A stretch of 7,815 nt of DNA from the NCBI GenBank assembly GCA_030617125.1, contig JAUWWA010000068.1, positions 1 to 7,815 of the forward strand, read 5' to 3'. This document shows, in pieces, positions 1 to 5,699 of this stretch; the stretch's first letter is position 1; each line of letters starts with the position of its first letter. The notes below the pieces were generated by a model, which made no database searches, was not told the origin of the DNA, and saw nothing but the letters and a program-made list of their open reading frames with translations. A program made the translations under genes and the position numbers. The stretch is from Pirellulales bacterium (GTDB taxonomy: Bacteria > Planctomycetota > Planctomycetia > Pirellulales > Thermoguttaceae).

Positions 1-895
1 GGATATTAGCCGCATCAACCGCTCCCTCTGCCGCCCCGGCACCGACCATGGTATGAAACTCATCAATAAAAAGCACGCAGTTTCCTGAAGTTTTTATCTC
101 ATCAATAACCTTCTTCAGCCGTTCCTCGAACTCGCCGCGGAACTTTGTGCCGGCGATCAGCGCGCCCATGTCGAGCGCCACCACGCGCTTTTCCTTGAGG
201 CTTTCGGGCACGTCGCCGTCGACGATCCTCAGCGCGAGCCCCTCGGCGATGGCCGTTTTGCCCACGCCGGGCTCGCCGATCAATACGGGATTGTTCTTCG
301 TCCGCCGTGAAAGAACCTGGATCACTCGTCGGATTTCCTGGTCGCGGCCGATGACCGGATCGAGCTTTCCCTGCCGGGCGCGCTCGACGAGGTCGATGCT
401 GTAACGCTCGAGCGCCTGGAACTTGTCTTCGGGATTCTGATCGGTAACGCGCGTGCTGCCACGAACGTCTCGTAGGGCCTTGAGAATGTCGTCTTCGGTT
501 ACCGCGTTAAGCTTCAGGACGCGCGAGGCCTTCGAGTCGACCTTGGCCAGCGCCAGCAGAAGGTGTTCGGTCGAGACGAACTCGTCCTTCATGGTGTCGG
601 CTTCGCGCGCGGCGGCGTCGAGCACTTGTTGTAGTTCGTTGCCGAGTCCGGGCGGTGACCCACCGGAAACCTTCGCGAAATGCGCGAGTTCCGATTCGAT
701 GATCTGGTGCAATTGGGCGCGATTCACACCGATCCGCTCGAAGATGGGCCCGACGGCGCCGTTGCGTTCGGCCAGCAGCGTTGCGAGCAGGTGCAAGGGG
801 TCGATCTGTGGGTGGCCTCGACCCGCGGTCAGCGACTGCGCGCCGGCGAGGGCCTCCTGGGCCTTGATCGTCAGTTTGTCCATGCGGAAAGCCAT
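1..895 (-). CDS. clpB: ATP-dependent disaggregase ClpB, N-terminal part (3' end outside window)
   Basis: The first 298 residues of a Hsp100/Clp AAA+ unfoldase, which in this family extracts polypeptides from aggregates in the cytosol together with DnaK. Seen: a Clp N-domain at about residues 3-145 ([20 protein letters not shown]), the ClpB-type linker [16 protein letters not shown] (151-166), [20 protein letters not shown] (179-198), Walker A GEPGVGKT (207-214), the GEFEE block (254-258) and Walker B with catalytic Glu in LFIDE (275-279). Start ATG at 895 gives [11 protein letters not shown], matching the family; an internal ATG at 883 (MDKLTIK) is an alternative. It lies 18 bp after dnaK with no clear Shine-Dalgarno, so it is probably cotranscribed. 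Odd: from about residue 259 the sequence looks more like ClpC/ClpA ([24 protein letters not shown]), and codon use turns AT-rich at the same place. NBD2 and the ClpB middle domain, which would settle identity, are outside the window. Confidence 0.9.
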   Translation of the reverse strand, partial: MAFRMDKLTIKAQEALAGAQSLTAGRGHPQIDPLHLLATLLAERNGAVGPIFERIGVNRAQLHQIIESELAHFAKVSGGSPPGLGNELQQVLDAAAREADTMKDEFVSTEHLLLALAKVDSKASRVLKLNAVTEDDILKALRDVRGSTRVTDQNPEDKFQALERYSIDLVERARQGKLDPVIGRDQEIRRVIQVLSRRTKNNPVLIGEPGVGKTAIAEGLALRIVDGDVPESLKEKRVVALDMGALIAGTKFRGEFEERLKKVIDEIKTSGNCVLFIDEFHTMVGAGAAEGAVDAANI

Positions 896-913
896 GGCGC
901 CAACTGCTGTGAA

Positions 914-2842
914 TTACGAATCCTTCACCTCGAACTCGGCGTCGATGGCGTCGTCGTCACCGGCAGACTCGCCATCGCCGGCGCCCGGCGCCGCACTGCC
1001 TTCGTCGCCCGCTTCGGCGCCGCCGGCGTGGGCGGCGGCACTCTCGTAGAGCGTTTTGCTCAAGGCGTGTGAGGCCTGCTCCATCTCGTTGATGGCCGAC
1101 TTGATCTTTTCGAGGTCGTCGCCCTTGGCGGCTTCTCGCGTTTTCTCGATGGCCTTGTTGACGGCATCCTTGTCGGACTGGCTGAGTTTGGCGTCGTGCT
1201 CCTTAATGAGCTTTTCGAGTTGGAAGCACATCGAGTCGGCCTGATTTTGCGCTTCAGCCAGGGATCGCCGCTTCTTGTCCTCGTCGGCGTGTTCGTCGGC
1301 GTCGTGGCGCATCTTGTCGATCTCGTTTTCGGACAGCCCGCTCGATTGCTCGATGCGCACTGTTTGCTCCTTACCGGTACCGAGGTCCTTGGCCGACACG
1401 TTGAGGATGCCGTTGGCGTCGATGTCGAACTTGACTTCGATCTGGGGCACGCCGCGCGGCGCGAACGGAATACCCTCAAGATTGAATTCGCCGAGCAGTC
1501 GGTTGTCGGCGGCCATCGCACGTTCGCCCTGATAAACCTTCACCGTGACGGCCGTTTGGTTGTCGTCGGCGGTGCTGAAGACCTGTTTGCGTTCGGTGGG
1601 GATGGTCGTGTTGCGTTCGACGAGCCGGGTCATCACACCGCCGAGGGTTTCGATGCCCAGCGAGAGCGGCGTGACGTCCAGAAGCAGCACGTCCTTCACG
1701 TCGCCGGCGAGCACGCCGCCTTGGATCGCCGCGCCGACGGCGACCACTTCATCGGGATTCACGCCCTTGTGCGGGTCCTGGCCGAAGATGTCCTTGACCA
1801 TCTGCTGGACCTTGGGCACCCGGGTGGAGCCGCCGACCAGTACGATCTCGTCAATGTCGCCGGGGCCGAGCTTCGCGTCCTTCAGCGCCATCTGGACCGG
1901 CCCGCGGCAACGCGCGACCAGGTGATCGACCAACTGCTCGAACTTCGATCGGCTGATGTTCATCTGCAGGTGCTTCGGACCGGAGGCGTCGGCGGTGATG
2001 AACGGGAGGTTGATATCGGTCGACTGCGCCGAGCTGAGTTCCTTTTTCGCCTTTTCGCAGGCTTCCTGGAGCCGCTGCAATGCCATGGTGTCCTTGCGCA
2101 GATCGATGCCCTGGTCCCTCTTGAACTCGTCGGCAACGTAGTTGAGCAGGCAGTCGTCGAAGTCGTCGCCACCGAGGTGGCCGTCGCCGTTGGTGCTGAT
2201 CACGCGGAACACTCCGTCGGCGACCTCCAGCACGGAGATGTCGAACGTGCCGCCGCCGAGGTCGAACACGGCGATCTTCTCGGTTGTTTTTTTGTCCAGT
2301 CCGTATGCCAGCGACGCGGCGGTTGGCTCGTTGATGATTCGCGCGACTTCCAGCCCGGCGATTTGGCCGGCGTCTTTGGTCGCTTGTCGTTGGGCGTCGT
2401 TGAAGTAGGCCGGGACGGTGATGACCGCCTTGTTGATCTTGTGGCCCAAATAGGCCTCGGCCGCCTCCTTGAGTTTGCGCAAGGTCAGGGCGGAGATTTC
2501 TGGCGGGGTAAGGTCCTTGCCGTCGATTTCGACCTTGACGTAGTCCTGCGGCCCGCCGACGATCTTGTAGGGCACGATTTTTTCCTCGGAGGCCACTTCA
2601 CTGTGCCGGCGGCCCATGAACCGCTTAATCGACGAGACGGTCCGGGTGGGATTGGTGACGGCCTGACGTCGGGCCGGCTCGCCCACCAGCGTTTCGTTCT
2701 TGTCAGTGTAGGCCACTACGCTAGGGGTAAGGCGGTTTCCTTCGGGACTGGGAATCACTTTTGCGTCCTTGCCTTCCATAACGGCAACGACGGAATTAGT
2801 CGTTCCGAGGTCGATACCGATGATTTTCTCGCCTTCAGCCAT
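914..2842 (-). CDS. dnaK: Molecular chaperone DnaK (Hsp70)
   Basis: A full-length Hsp70 of 642 aa, close to the usual bacterial length. In this family, ATP-driven cycles of peptide binding in the cytosol fold new chains, protect heat-damaged proteins and deliver aggregates to ClpB. Seen: phosphate-1 motif [13 protein letters not shown] (9-21), [19 protein letters not shown] (141-159), [11 protein letters not shown] (171-181), phosphate-2 DLGGGTFD (194-201), adenosine motif [14 protein letters not shown] (333-346), the interdomain linker [15 protein letters not shown] (385-399), a substrate-binding domain to about 500, a helical lid, and a Gly/Ala/Asp-rich tail ending [11 protein letters not shown]. 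The ATG at 2842 has a good Shine-Dalgarno. clpB follows 18 bp downstream. No grpE or dnaJ lies within the window, and no CIRCE operator was seen upstream. A long open frame antisense to this gene is treated as a shadow. Confidence 0.98.
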   Translation of the reverse strand: MAEGEKIIGIDLGTTNSVVAVMEGKDAKVIPSPEGNRLTPSVVAYTDKNETLVGEPARRQAVTNPTRTVSSIKRFMGRRHSEVASEEKIVPYKIVGGPQDYVKVEIDGKDLTPPEISALTLRKLKEAAEAYLGHKINKAVITVPAYFNDAQRQATKDAGQIAGLEVARIINEPTAASLAYGLDKKTTEKIAVFDLGGGTFDISVLEVADGVFRVISTNGDGHLGGDDFDDCLLNYVADEFKRDQGIDLRKDTMALQRLQEACEKAKKELSSAQSTDINLPFITADASGPKHLQMNISRSKFEQLVDHLVARCRGPVQMALKDAKLGPGDIDEIVLVGGSTRVPKVQQMVKDIFGQDPHKGVNPDEVVAVGAAIQGGVLAGDVKDVLLLDVTPLSLGIETLGGVMTRLVERNTTIPTERKQVFSTADDNQTAVTVKVYQGERAMAADNRLLGEFNLEGIPFAPRGVPQIEVKFDIDANGILNVSAKDLGTGKEQTVRIEQSSGLSENEIDKMRHDADEHADEDKKRRSLAEAQNQADSMCFQLEKLIKEHDAKLSQSDKDAVNKAIEKTREAAKGDDLEKIKSAINEMEQASHALSKTLYESAAAHAGGAEAGDEGSAAPGAGDGESAGDDDAIDAEFEVKDS

Positions 2843-2848
2843 GGATCA

Positions 2849-2855
2849 CTCCTTT
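2849..2855 (-). promoter_or_regulatory. Shine-Dalgarno of dnaK
   Basis: AAAGGAG on the minus strand, 6 nt before the ATG at 2842. It fixes the dnaK start and is one of the strongest ribosome-binding sites in the window; clpB and pheA have no comparable site. Confidence 0.85.
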
Positions 2856-2871
2856 ATCTGGGGTTCTCAAC

Positions 2872-2899
2872 GCACACTGGTCCAGGCCGAAAGGTGTGC
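2872..2899 (-). other. Possible hairpin in the dnaK 5' leader
   Basis: Perfect 6-bp inverted arms (GCACAC at 2872-2877, GTGTGC at 2894-2899) enclose 16 nt, about 17 nt upstream of the Shine-Dalgarno in the predicted transcript. A second small hairpin (CCGTC-N6-GACGG, 2910-2925) lies further 5'. Neither covers the ribosome-binding site, so a thermosensor is not evident. Short arms could occur by chance. Confidence 0.25.
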
Positions 2900-2957
2900 A
2901 AAGGGCGTGCCGTCTGGTGGGACGGACGGGAGGTGCCGTGCCATAAAGTCTTGTGGA

Positions 2958-2986
2958 ATAATAGGTTACATCGATTTCCGTGACGA
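2958..2986 (-). promoter_or_regulatory. Candidate housekeeping promoter for dnaK-clpB
   Basis: On the minus strand, TCGTCA (2981-2986, 4 of 6 to TTGACA) is separated by 17 nt from TATTAT (2958-2963, 5 of 6 to TATAAT). The predicted start at about 2951 would give a leader of about 110 nt before dnaK. A short GACGA-N9-TCGTC inverted repeat (2982-3000) overlaps the -35 and could be an operator, but its arms are only 5 bp. I saw no sigma-32-type promoter and no CIRCE. Spacing and position are good, but this is consensus matching only. Confidence 0.45.
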
Positions 2987-3022
2987 ATTTTTCGCTCGTC
3001 GCATCGCTTCCCCGGCATTGGC

Positions 3023-3037
3023 CTGCCATTTTGACAC
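3023..3037. promoter_or_regulatory. Candidate operator box 1 (CTGCCA-N3-TGACAC)
   Basis: CTGCCA-TTT-TGACAC is an imperfect copy of the perfect palindrome at 3063-3077, with the same 3-nt spacer and exactly 40 bp away, roughly four helical turns. It lies between the two divergent candidate promoters, about 79 bp upstream of the predicted dnaK start. The binding protein is unknown. Confidence 0.35.
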
Positions 3038-3062
3038 GGCCCGAAACCGTGAAATCGGCACG

Positions 3063-3077
3063 CTGCCAGAATGGCAG
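3063..3077. promoter_or_regulatory. Candidate operator box 2 (perfect palindrome CTGCCA-GAA-TGGCAG)
   Basis: A perfect 6-bp inverted repeat with a 3-nt spacer, 24 bp upstream of the rightward -35 (3102-3107) and about 119 bp upstream of the predicted dnaK start. With box 1 it resembles a dimeric regulator site pair acting on one or both genes. It could also form a small hairpin in DNA. No regulator can be named from sequence alone. Confidence 0.4.
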
Positions 3078-3101
3078 TCGACGGGCAAAGGGCTTAGGTG
3101 G

Positions 3102-3130
3102 TTGACACGTCGTTACTTCCCAGGTACAAA
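3102..3130 (+). promoter_or_regulatory. Candidate sigma-70-type promoter for pheA
   Basis: A perfect TTGACA (3102-3107), a 17-nt spacer and TACAAA (3125-3130, 4 of 6 to TATAAT). The predicted start near 3137 gives a leader of about 165 nt before pheA that contains the palindromic repeat pair. This is the best promoter match in the window by -35 and spacing, still unproven. Confidence 0.5.
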
Positions 3131-3131
3131 A

Positions 3132-3176
3132 AGCGGGTTTGGGAATTCGTCCCAGTCGTTTCCCAGCGAGCCCGCT
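3132..3176 (+). other. Foldable segment at the 5' end of the pheA leader
   Basis: AGCGGG (3132-3137) can pair with CCCGCT (3171-3176), enclosing TGGG-N7-CCCA (3140-3154). The AGCGGG/CCCGCT words recur in the repeat pair downstream (3208-3213, 3256-3261, 3274-3279), so several mutually exclusive foldings are possible. The predicted transcription start falls inside the first arm, so this stem may be incomplete in RNA. Confidence 0.3.
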
Positions 3177-3203
3177 AGTAGTGCGTCGCAGCTTAACTGT
3201 CAT

Positions 3204-3283
3204 GTTTAGCGGGGCCGCAACGCGGCCTGTTGATGCTCGTTGATGGTCGGATTTGAGCGGGCAGCGTTGCTGCCCCGCTAAAC
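3204..3283. repeat. Inverted pair of REP-like palindromic units (element 1)
   Basis: Unit A (3204-3231) reads GTTTAGCGGGGC and continues into a hairpin GGCCGC-AAC-GCGGCC. Unit B (3256-3283, opposite strand) has the same 28-nt layout with GGCAGC-AAC-GCTGCC. The two differ at four of 28 positions: one C:G pair is replaced by A:T, and two other changes swap G.T for G:C, so all keep pairing. The outer 11 bp are perfectly inverted. The 24-nt centre overlaps a tandem of GTTGATG words (3229-3235, 3239-3245). The outer arm ends against TTTTT (3284-3288), so on the plus strand it could also act as a terminator or attenuator before pheA. No REP transposase gene is present here. Confidence 0.7.
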
Positions 3284-3301
3284 TTTTTGCCGGATCTTCC
3301 A

Positions 3302-4462
3302 ATGGCGTCAAAGAAAAAAACAGTGCAGAAGAAGCCGAGCAGGTCGAGCAAGAAGGCACTCAGGTCGCCCGCGCAGCCGAGTGCGCGTGAAGCGGCATTG
3401 GCGCTGGATGAATCGCGGCTCGCCGAACTCGACCGCGAGTTGTTGAACCTGCTGCAGGCCCGGGCCCGGCTGGTCCTGAGAATGGCCGAGCATGGCGAAC
3501 AGGTGGTCCCGTCGGCGGTTGCCACGGGCGAGGAAGAGGAGACGCTGGCCGAGTTGCTGCTGGCCAGTCGGGGCCCGTTGCCGAGGCGAACGGTTCGCAC
3601 CATCTTCCGCGAAGTGCTCAGTGGCTGCCGCTCGCTGGTGCGGGAGTTGCGCGTGGCGTTTTTGGGGCCGTCGTACAGCTACAGTCACCTCGCAGCGTTA
3701 CACCGCTTTGGGCAGGGGGTCGAGTTCGTGCCGGTCGGCAGCATCTCGGCCGTTTTTGAGGAGGTCGACCGCCGGCAGAGCGACTTCGGGTTGGTCCCGG
3801 TCGAAAACTCGACCGATGGGCGGATCGCCGACACGCTCGACATGTTCACTCGAACACCCGTGAAAATCTGCGGCGAGGTCGAGATGGAGATCCACCACGC
3901 TTTGCTGGGGAAGTGCCCCCGCAACGAGATCAAGGAAGTGTACAGTCGGCCGCAGGCGTTGTCGCAGTGTCGTAACTGGTTGGCCAAGCACCTGCCCGCC
4001 GCGCGGACCGTCGAGGTCGCCAGCACCTCCACGGCGGCGCAGTTGGCCAAGGAGAAACCCGGCGCGGCGGCCGTCGCCAGCTTAGAGGCGGGGGTTCACT
4101 ACGGGCTGGACGTCCTGGCCGAGCAGATCGAGGACAACCCCGGCAATACCACGCGATTCGCCGTCATCGGCGACCAGACGCGCGAGGCGACCGGCAACGA
4201 TCGCACGTCGATGCTCTTCCAGGTGGAGCATCGGCCCGGGGCACTTGCCGAGGCGATGAACATCTTCAAGCGGAACCGCGTGAACCTGACCTGGATCGAA
4301 TCGTTCCCGATCCCCGGCTCGGATCGAACCTACCTGTTTTTTGTGGAGATGGAGGGCCACCAAAGCGACGCCAAGCTACAGCGTGCGATCGGTGCGCTCG
4401 AAGAGAAGGCCCTGCGGCTGGAGATCCTCGGCTCGTGTCCCGCCGCGGAGCCGCAATCATAA
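3302..4462 (+). CDS. pheA: Prephenate dehydratase with chorismate mutase-like N-domain and ACT domain (P-protein)
   Basis: Converts prephenate to phenylpyruvate for phenylalanine synthesis. 386 aa, matching bifunctional P-proteins. Order: basic Lys/Ser-rich extension (1-20), AroQ-type chorismate mutase-like domain (about 34-112), dehydratase (about 117-290; GPSYSYSHLAA 122-132, VPVENSTDG 165-173, YSRPQALSQC 214-223, catalytic-Thr motif NTTRF 282-286), ACT domain (about 300-378; RPGAL 311-315). I chose the ATG at 3302; an in-frame TTG at 3287 adds five residues but lies within the repeat's T run. No Shine-Dalgarno is visible. Odd: by alignment to E. coli PheA from memory, mutase Arg11, Lys39 and Arg51 correspond to Glu37, Gly65 and Glu77, while Arg28 is kept (Arg54). 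The ACT motif ESRP is ESFP (333-336). Dehydratase function is well supported; mutase activity is doubtful. Confidence 0.93.
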   Translation: MASKKKTVQKKPSRSSKKALRSPAQPSAREAALALDESRLAELDRELLNLLQARARLVLRMAEHGEQVVPSAVATGEEEETLAELLLASRGPLPRRTVRTIFREVLSGCRSLVRELRVAFLGPSYSYSHLAALHRFGQGVEFVPVGSISAVFEEVDRRQSDFGLVPVENSTDGRIADTLDMFTRTPVKICGEVEMEIHHALLGKCPRNEIKEVYSRPQALSQCRNWLAKHLPAARTVEVASTSTAAQLAKEKPGAAAVASLEAGVHYGLDVLAEQIEDNPGNTTRFAVIGDQTREATGNDRTSMLFQVEHRPGALAEAMNIFKRNRVNLTWIESFPIPGSDRTYLFFVEMEGHQSDAKLQRAIGALEEKALRLEILGSCPAAEPQS

Positions 4463-4522
4463 AGCCGCGACCGTTGGTCGCGAGAACAACGCCAAACAAC
4501 CGCGAACAACGGTCGCGGCTTT
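4461..4522. repeat. Inverted pair of REP-like palindromic units (element 2)
   Basis: A perfect 16-bp inverted repeat (AAAGCCGCGACCGTTG at 4461-4476; its complement at 4507-4522) starts within the pheA stop codon. Each 22-nt unit (4461-4482, and 4501-4522 reversed) also forms its own hairpin CGCGACC-GTT-GGTCGCG; unit B has one mismatch in it. So one long stem (16 bp, a mismatch, then 5 bp) competes with two small hairpins. The element ends in only three Ts, so it is a poor intrinsic terminator, though it may slow readthrough from pheA or protect 3' ends. The sequence differs from element 1 but the architecture is the same. Confidence 0.7.
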
Positions 4523-4530
4523 GTGGACCC

Positions 4531-4536
4531 AAGGAG
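4531..4536 (+). promoter_or_regulatory. Shine-Dalgarno of tpiA
   Basis: AAGGAG, 8 nt before the ATG at 4545. It supports that start over the much longer upstream-open frame, which overlaps pheA. Confidence 0.85.
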
Positions 4537-4544
4537 TGACATTT

Positions 4545-5303
4545 ATGCGACGTCCGTTTATTGCTGGAAACTGGAAGATGAATTTGGACCGGGCCGCAGC
4601 GGTGGCCCTGGCGCAACGGCTGGCCAAGGAGGCCGAGAGCGTCGAAGGCGTCGACTTGGCCGTCTGCCCGCCGAGCGTCTACCTCGACGCCGTGGCCCGC
4701 GCCGTAGCCGGCTCGAATGTCGCCGTGGGCGCCCAGAACATGTACCACGAGCCGAAGGGGGCCTACACGGGCGAGATCGGCGCTGCAATGCTCGCTGACG
4801 TCGGCTGCCGGTATGTCATTCTTGGTCATAGCGAGCGGCGGCACATTTTGGGCGAGTCGGACACCGATATCAATAAGAAGGTGCTCGCGGCCTTGGAGGC
4901 CGCCCTGACGCCCATTATCTGCGTCGGCGAGCTGATCGAGCAGCGCAGGGCCGGAGCCACCATGGATGTCATCGCCAGCCAGTTCGCCGGCTCGCTGGCG
5001 GGGCTCTCGACCGAGCAGATCGCTCAGGTGGTGATCGCGTATGAGCCGGTCTGGGCGATCGGAACCGGCGAGGTCGCCACACCCGACCAGGCCGAAAAGG
5101 TCCATCTCGGCCTTCGCAAGATCATGCAAGTCCGCTATAATGAGCAGGTGGCCCAGGCGATCCGAATCCAGTACGGCGGCAGTGTTGAGCCCGAAAACGC
5201 CGCCGATCTGCTCGGACAACCCAACATCGACGGGGCTTTGGTCGGGGGGGCAAGCCTCAAGGCCGAGTCGTTCATGGGTATCATCGCCGCCCTGGCCAAA
5301 TAG
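4545..5303 (+). CDS. tpiA: Triosephosphate isomerase
   Basis: Interconverts dihydroxyacetone phosphate and glyceraldehyde 3-phosphate in glycolysis and gluconeogenesis; a cytosolic TIM-barrel homodimer. 252 aa, the normal length. Seen: AGNWKMN (7-13) with substrate-binding Asn9 and catalytic Lys11, GHSERR (94-99) with electrophile His95, AYEPVWAIGTG (165-175) with catalytic base Glu167 and the mobile loop 6, YGGSV (210-214) and GGASL (234-238) for phosphate binding. All key residues are intact. The start is fixed by the Shine-Dalgarno and by MRRPFIAGNWKMN. secG follows after 20 bp; tpiA-secG adjacency is common in bacteria. Upstream, element 2 separates it from pheA, and I see no clear promoter in that 82-bp gap, so it may rely on readthrough from pheA. 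Confidence 0.98.
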   Translation: MRRPFIAGNWKMNLDRAAAVALAQRLAKEAESVEGVDLAVCPPSVYLDAVARAVAGSNVAVGAQNMYHEPKGAYTGEIGAAMLADVGCRYVILGHSERRHILGESDTDINKKVLAALEAALTPIICVGELIEQRRAGATMDVIASQFAGSLAGLSTEQIAQVVIAYEPVWAIGTGEVATPDQAEKVHLGLRKIMQVRYNEQVAQAIRIQYGGSVEPENAADLLGQPNIDGALVGGASLKAESFMGIIAALAK

Positions 5304-5323
5304 AATTGGAGTGAGACCCAACC

Positions 5324-5671
5324 ATGGCGTACGTGTTCATGGCGTTGCTGCTTCTGTCCTCGCTATTTCTGATCCTGCTGGTGCTGGTTCAGCGGGGTAA
5401 GGGTGGCGGTTTAGCCGGCGCCTTTGGAGGCTTGGGCGGACAGAGTGCGTTCGGCACCAAGGCCGGCGACCTGTTCACCCGCGTGACCATCGGCGTGGCC
5501 GCTTTCTGGATTCTCCTGTGCCTGTTTGCCGTGTGGCATTTCGGGCGGGAGACGAGCATCCTCAGTCCCGACCTGGGCACCAAGGCTCCGGCCGGAGCGG
5601 ACGCCGCCGCCCCGCCCGCAACGGAAAAGGACGCCCCCAACGAGGCTCCGGCATCTCCTCCCAAGGACTGA
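5324..5671 (+). CDS. secG: Preprotein translocase subunit SecG
   Basis: Small inner-membrane subunit of SecYEG that aids SecA-driven protein export. 115 aa with the family layout: first membrane helix at about 3-22 ([17 protein letters not shown]), the conserved cytosolic loop [14 protein letters not shown] (23-36) followed by SAFGT (41-45), and a second helix at about 53-71. After residue 75 comes a tail rich in Ala and Pro (about 40 aa, with Asp, Glu and Lys), longer than in E. coli and of unknown role. The ATG lies 12 nt after a GGAG (5308-5311) near the tpiA stop. The next gene, yicC, begins 28 bp downstream, consistent with one operon. Confidence 0.93.
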   Translation: MAYVFMALLLLSSLFLILLVLVQRGKGGGLAGAFGGLGGQSAFGTKAGDLFTRVTIGVAAFWILLCLFAVWHFGRETSILSPDLGTKAPAGADAAAPPATEKDAPNEAPASPPKD

Positions 5672-5699
5672 GAGAACCCAAACCGGGAGTATCCCTGCC

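Larger units (their letters stand above)
2843..3301. other. Divergent dnaK/pheA intergenic regulatory region
   Basis: These 459 bp separate the divergent dnaK and pheA genes. The region holds the dnaK ribosome-binding site and leader, a leftward promoter (2958-2986), paired CTGCCA boxes (3023-3077), a rightward promoter (3102-3130), a foldable leader (3132-3176) and a paired palindromic repeat (3204-3283). Open frames crossing it are short, compositionally unlike genes, and overlap the structured repeats, so I see no gene here. Confidence 0.7.

Noticed and set aside
1196..2983. A 595-codon open frame antisense to dnaK
   Set aside because: It lies opposite a highly conserved Hsp70 gene; such long antisense frames over GC-rich dnaK genes are a known by-product of codon bias. 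Its translation shows no recognisable domain and runs into the dnaK promoter region.
3202..3281. Short leader ORFs before pheA (ATG at 3202, 13 codons; ATG at 3243, 12 codons)
   Set aside because: Each contains only one Phe codon and no Shine-Dalgarno, and both overlap the palindromic units. This is not a classical Phe attenuator peptide.
2843..3301. CIRCE (HrcA operator) or sigma-32 promoter upstream of dnaK
   Set aside because: I looked for TTAGCACTC-N9-GAGTGCTAA and for the CTTGAAA/CCCCAT pair on both strands and found neither. Only a 5-bp GACGA-N9-TCGTC repeat is present, too short to call.
4341..4544. Upstream extension of tpiA
   Set aside because: The frame is open back into pheA, but the added residues are Arg/Ser-rich shadow sequence, and the Shine-Dalgarno and conserved N-terminus fix the start at 4545.
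4266..5321. A 351-codon open frame antisense to tpiA and the pheA end
   Set aside because: It crosses a well-supported gene and the element 2 repeat, with no recognisable motif or ribosome-binding site; a shadow frame.
5526..5699. Upstream extension of yicC over the end of secG
   Set aside because: The added segment is a shadow of the secG tail, and family members start just before MTGFG.
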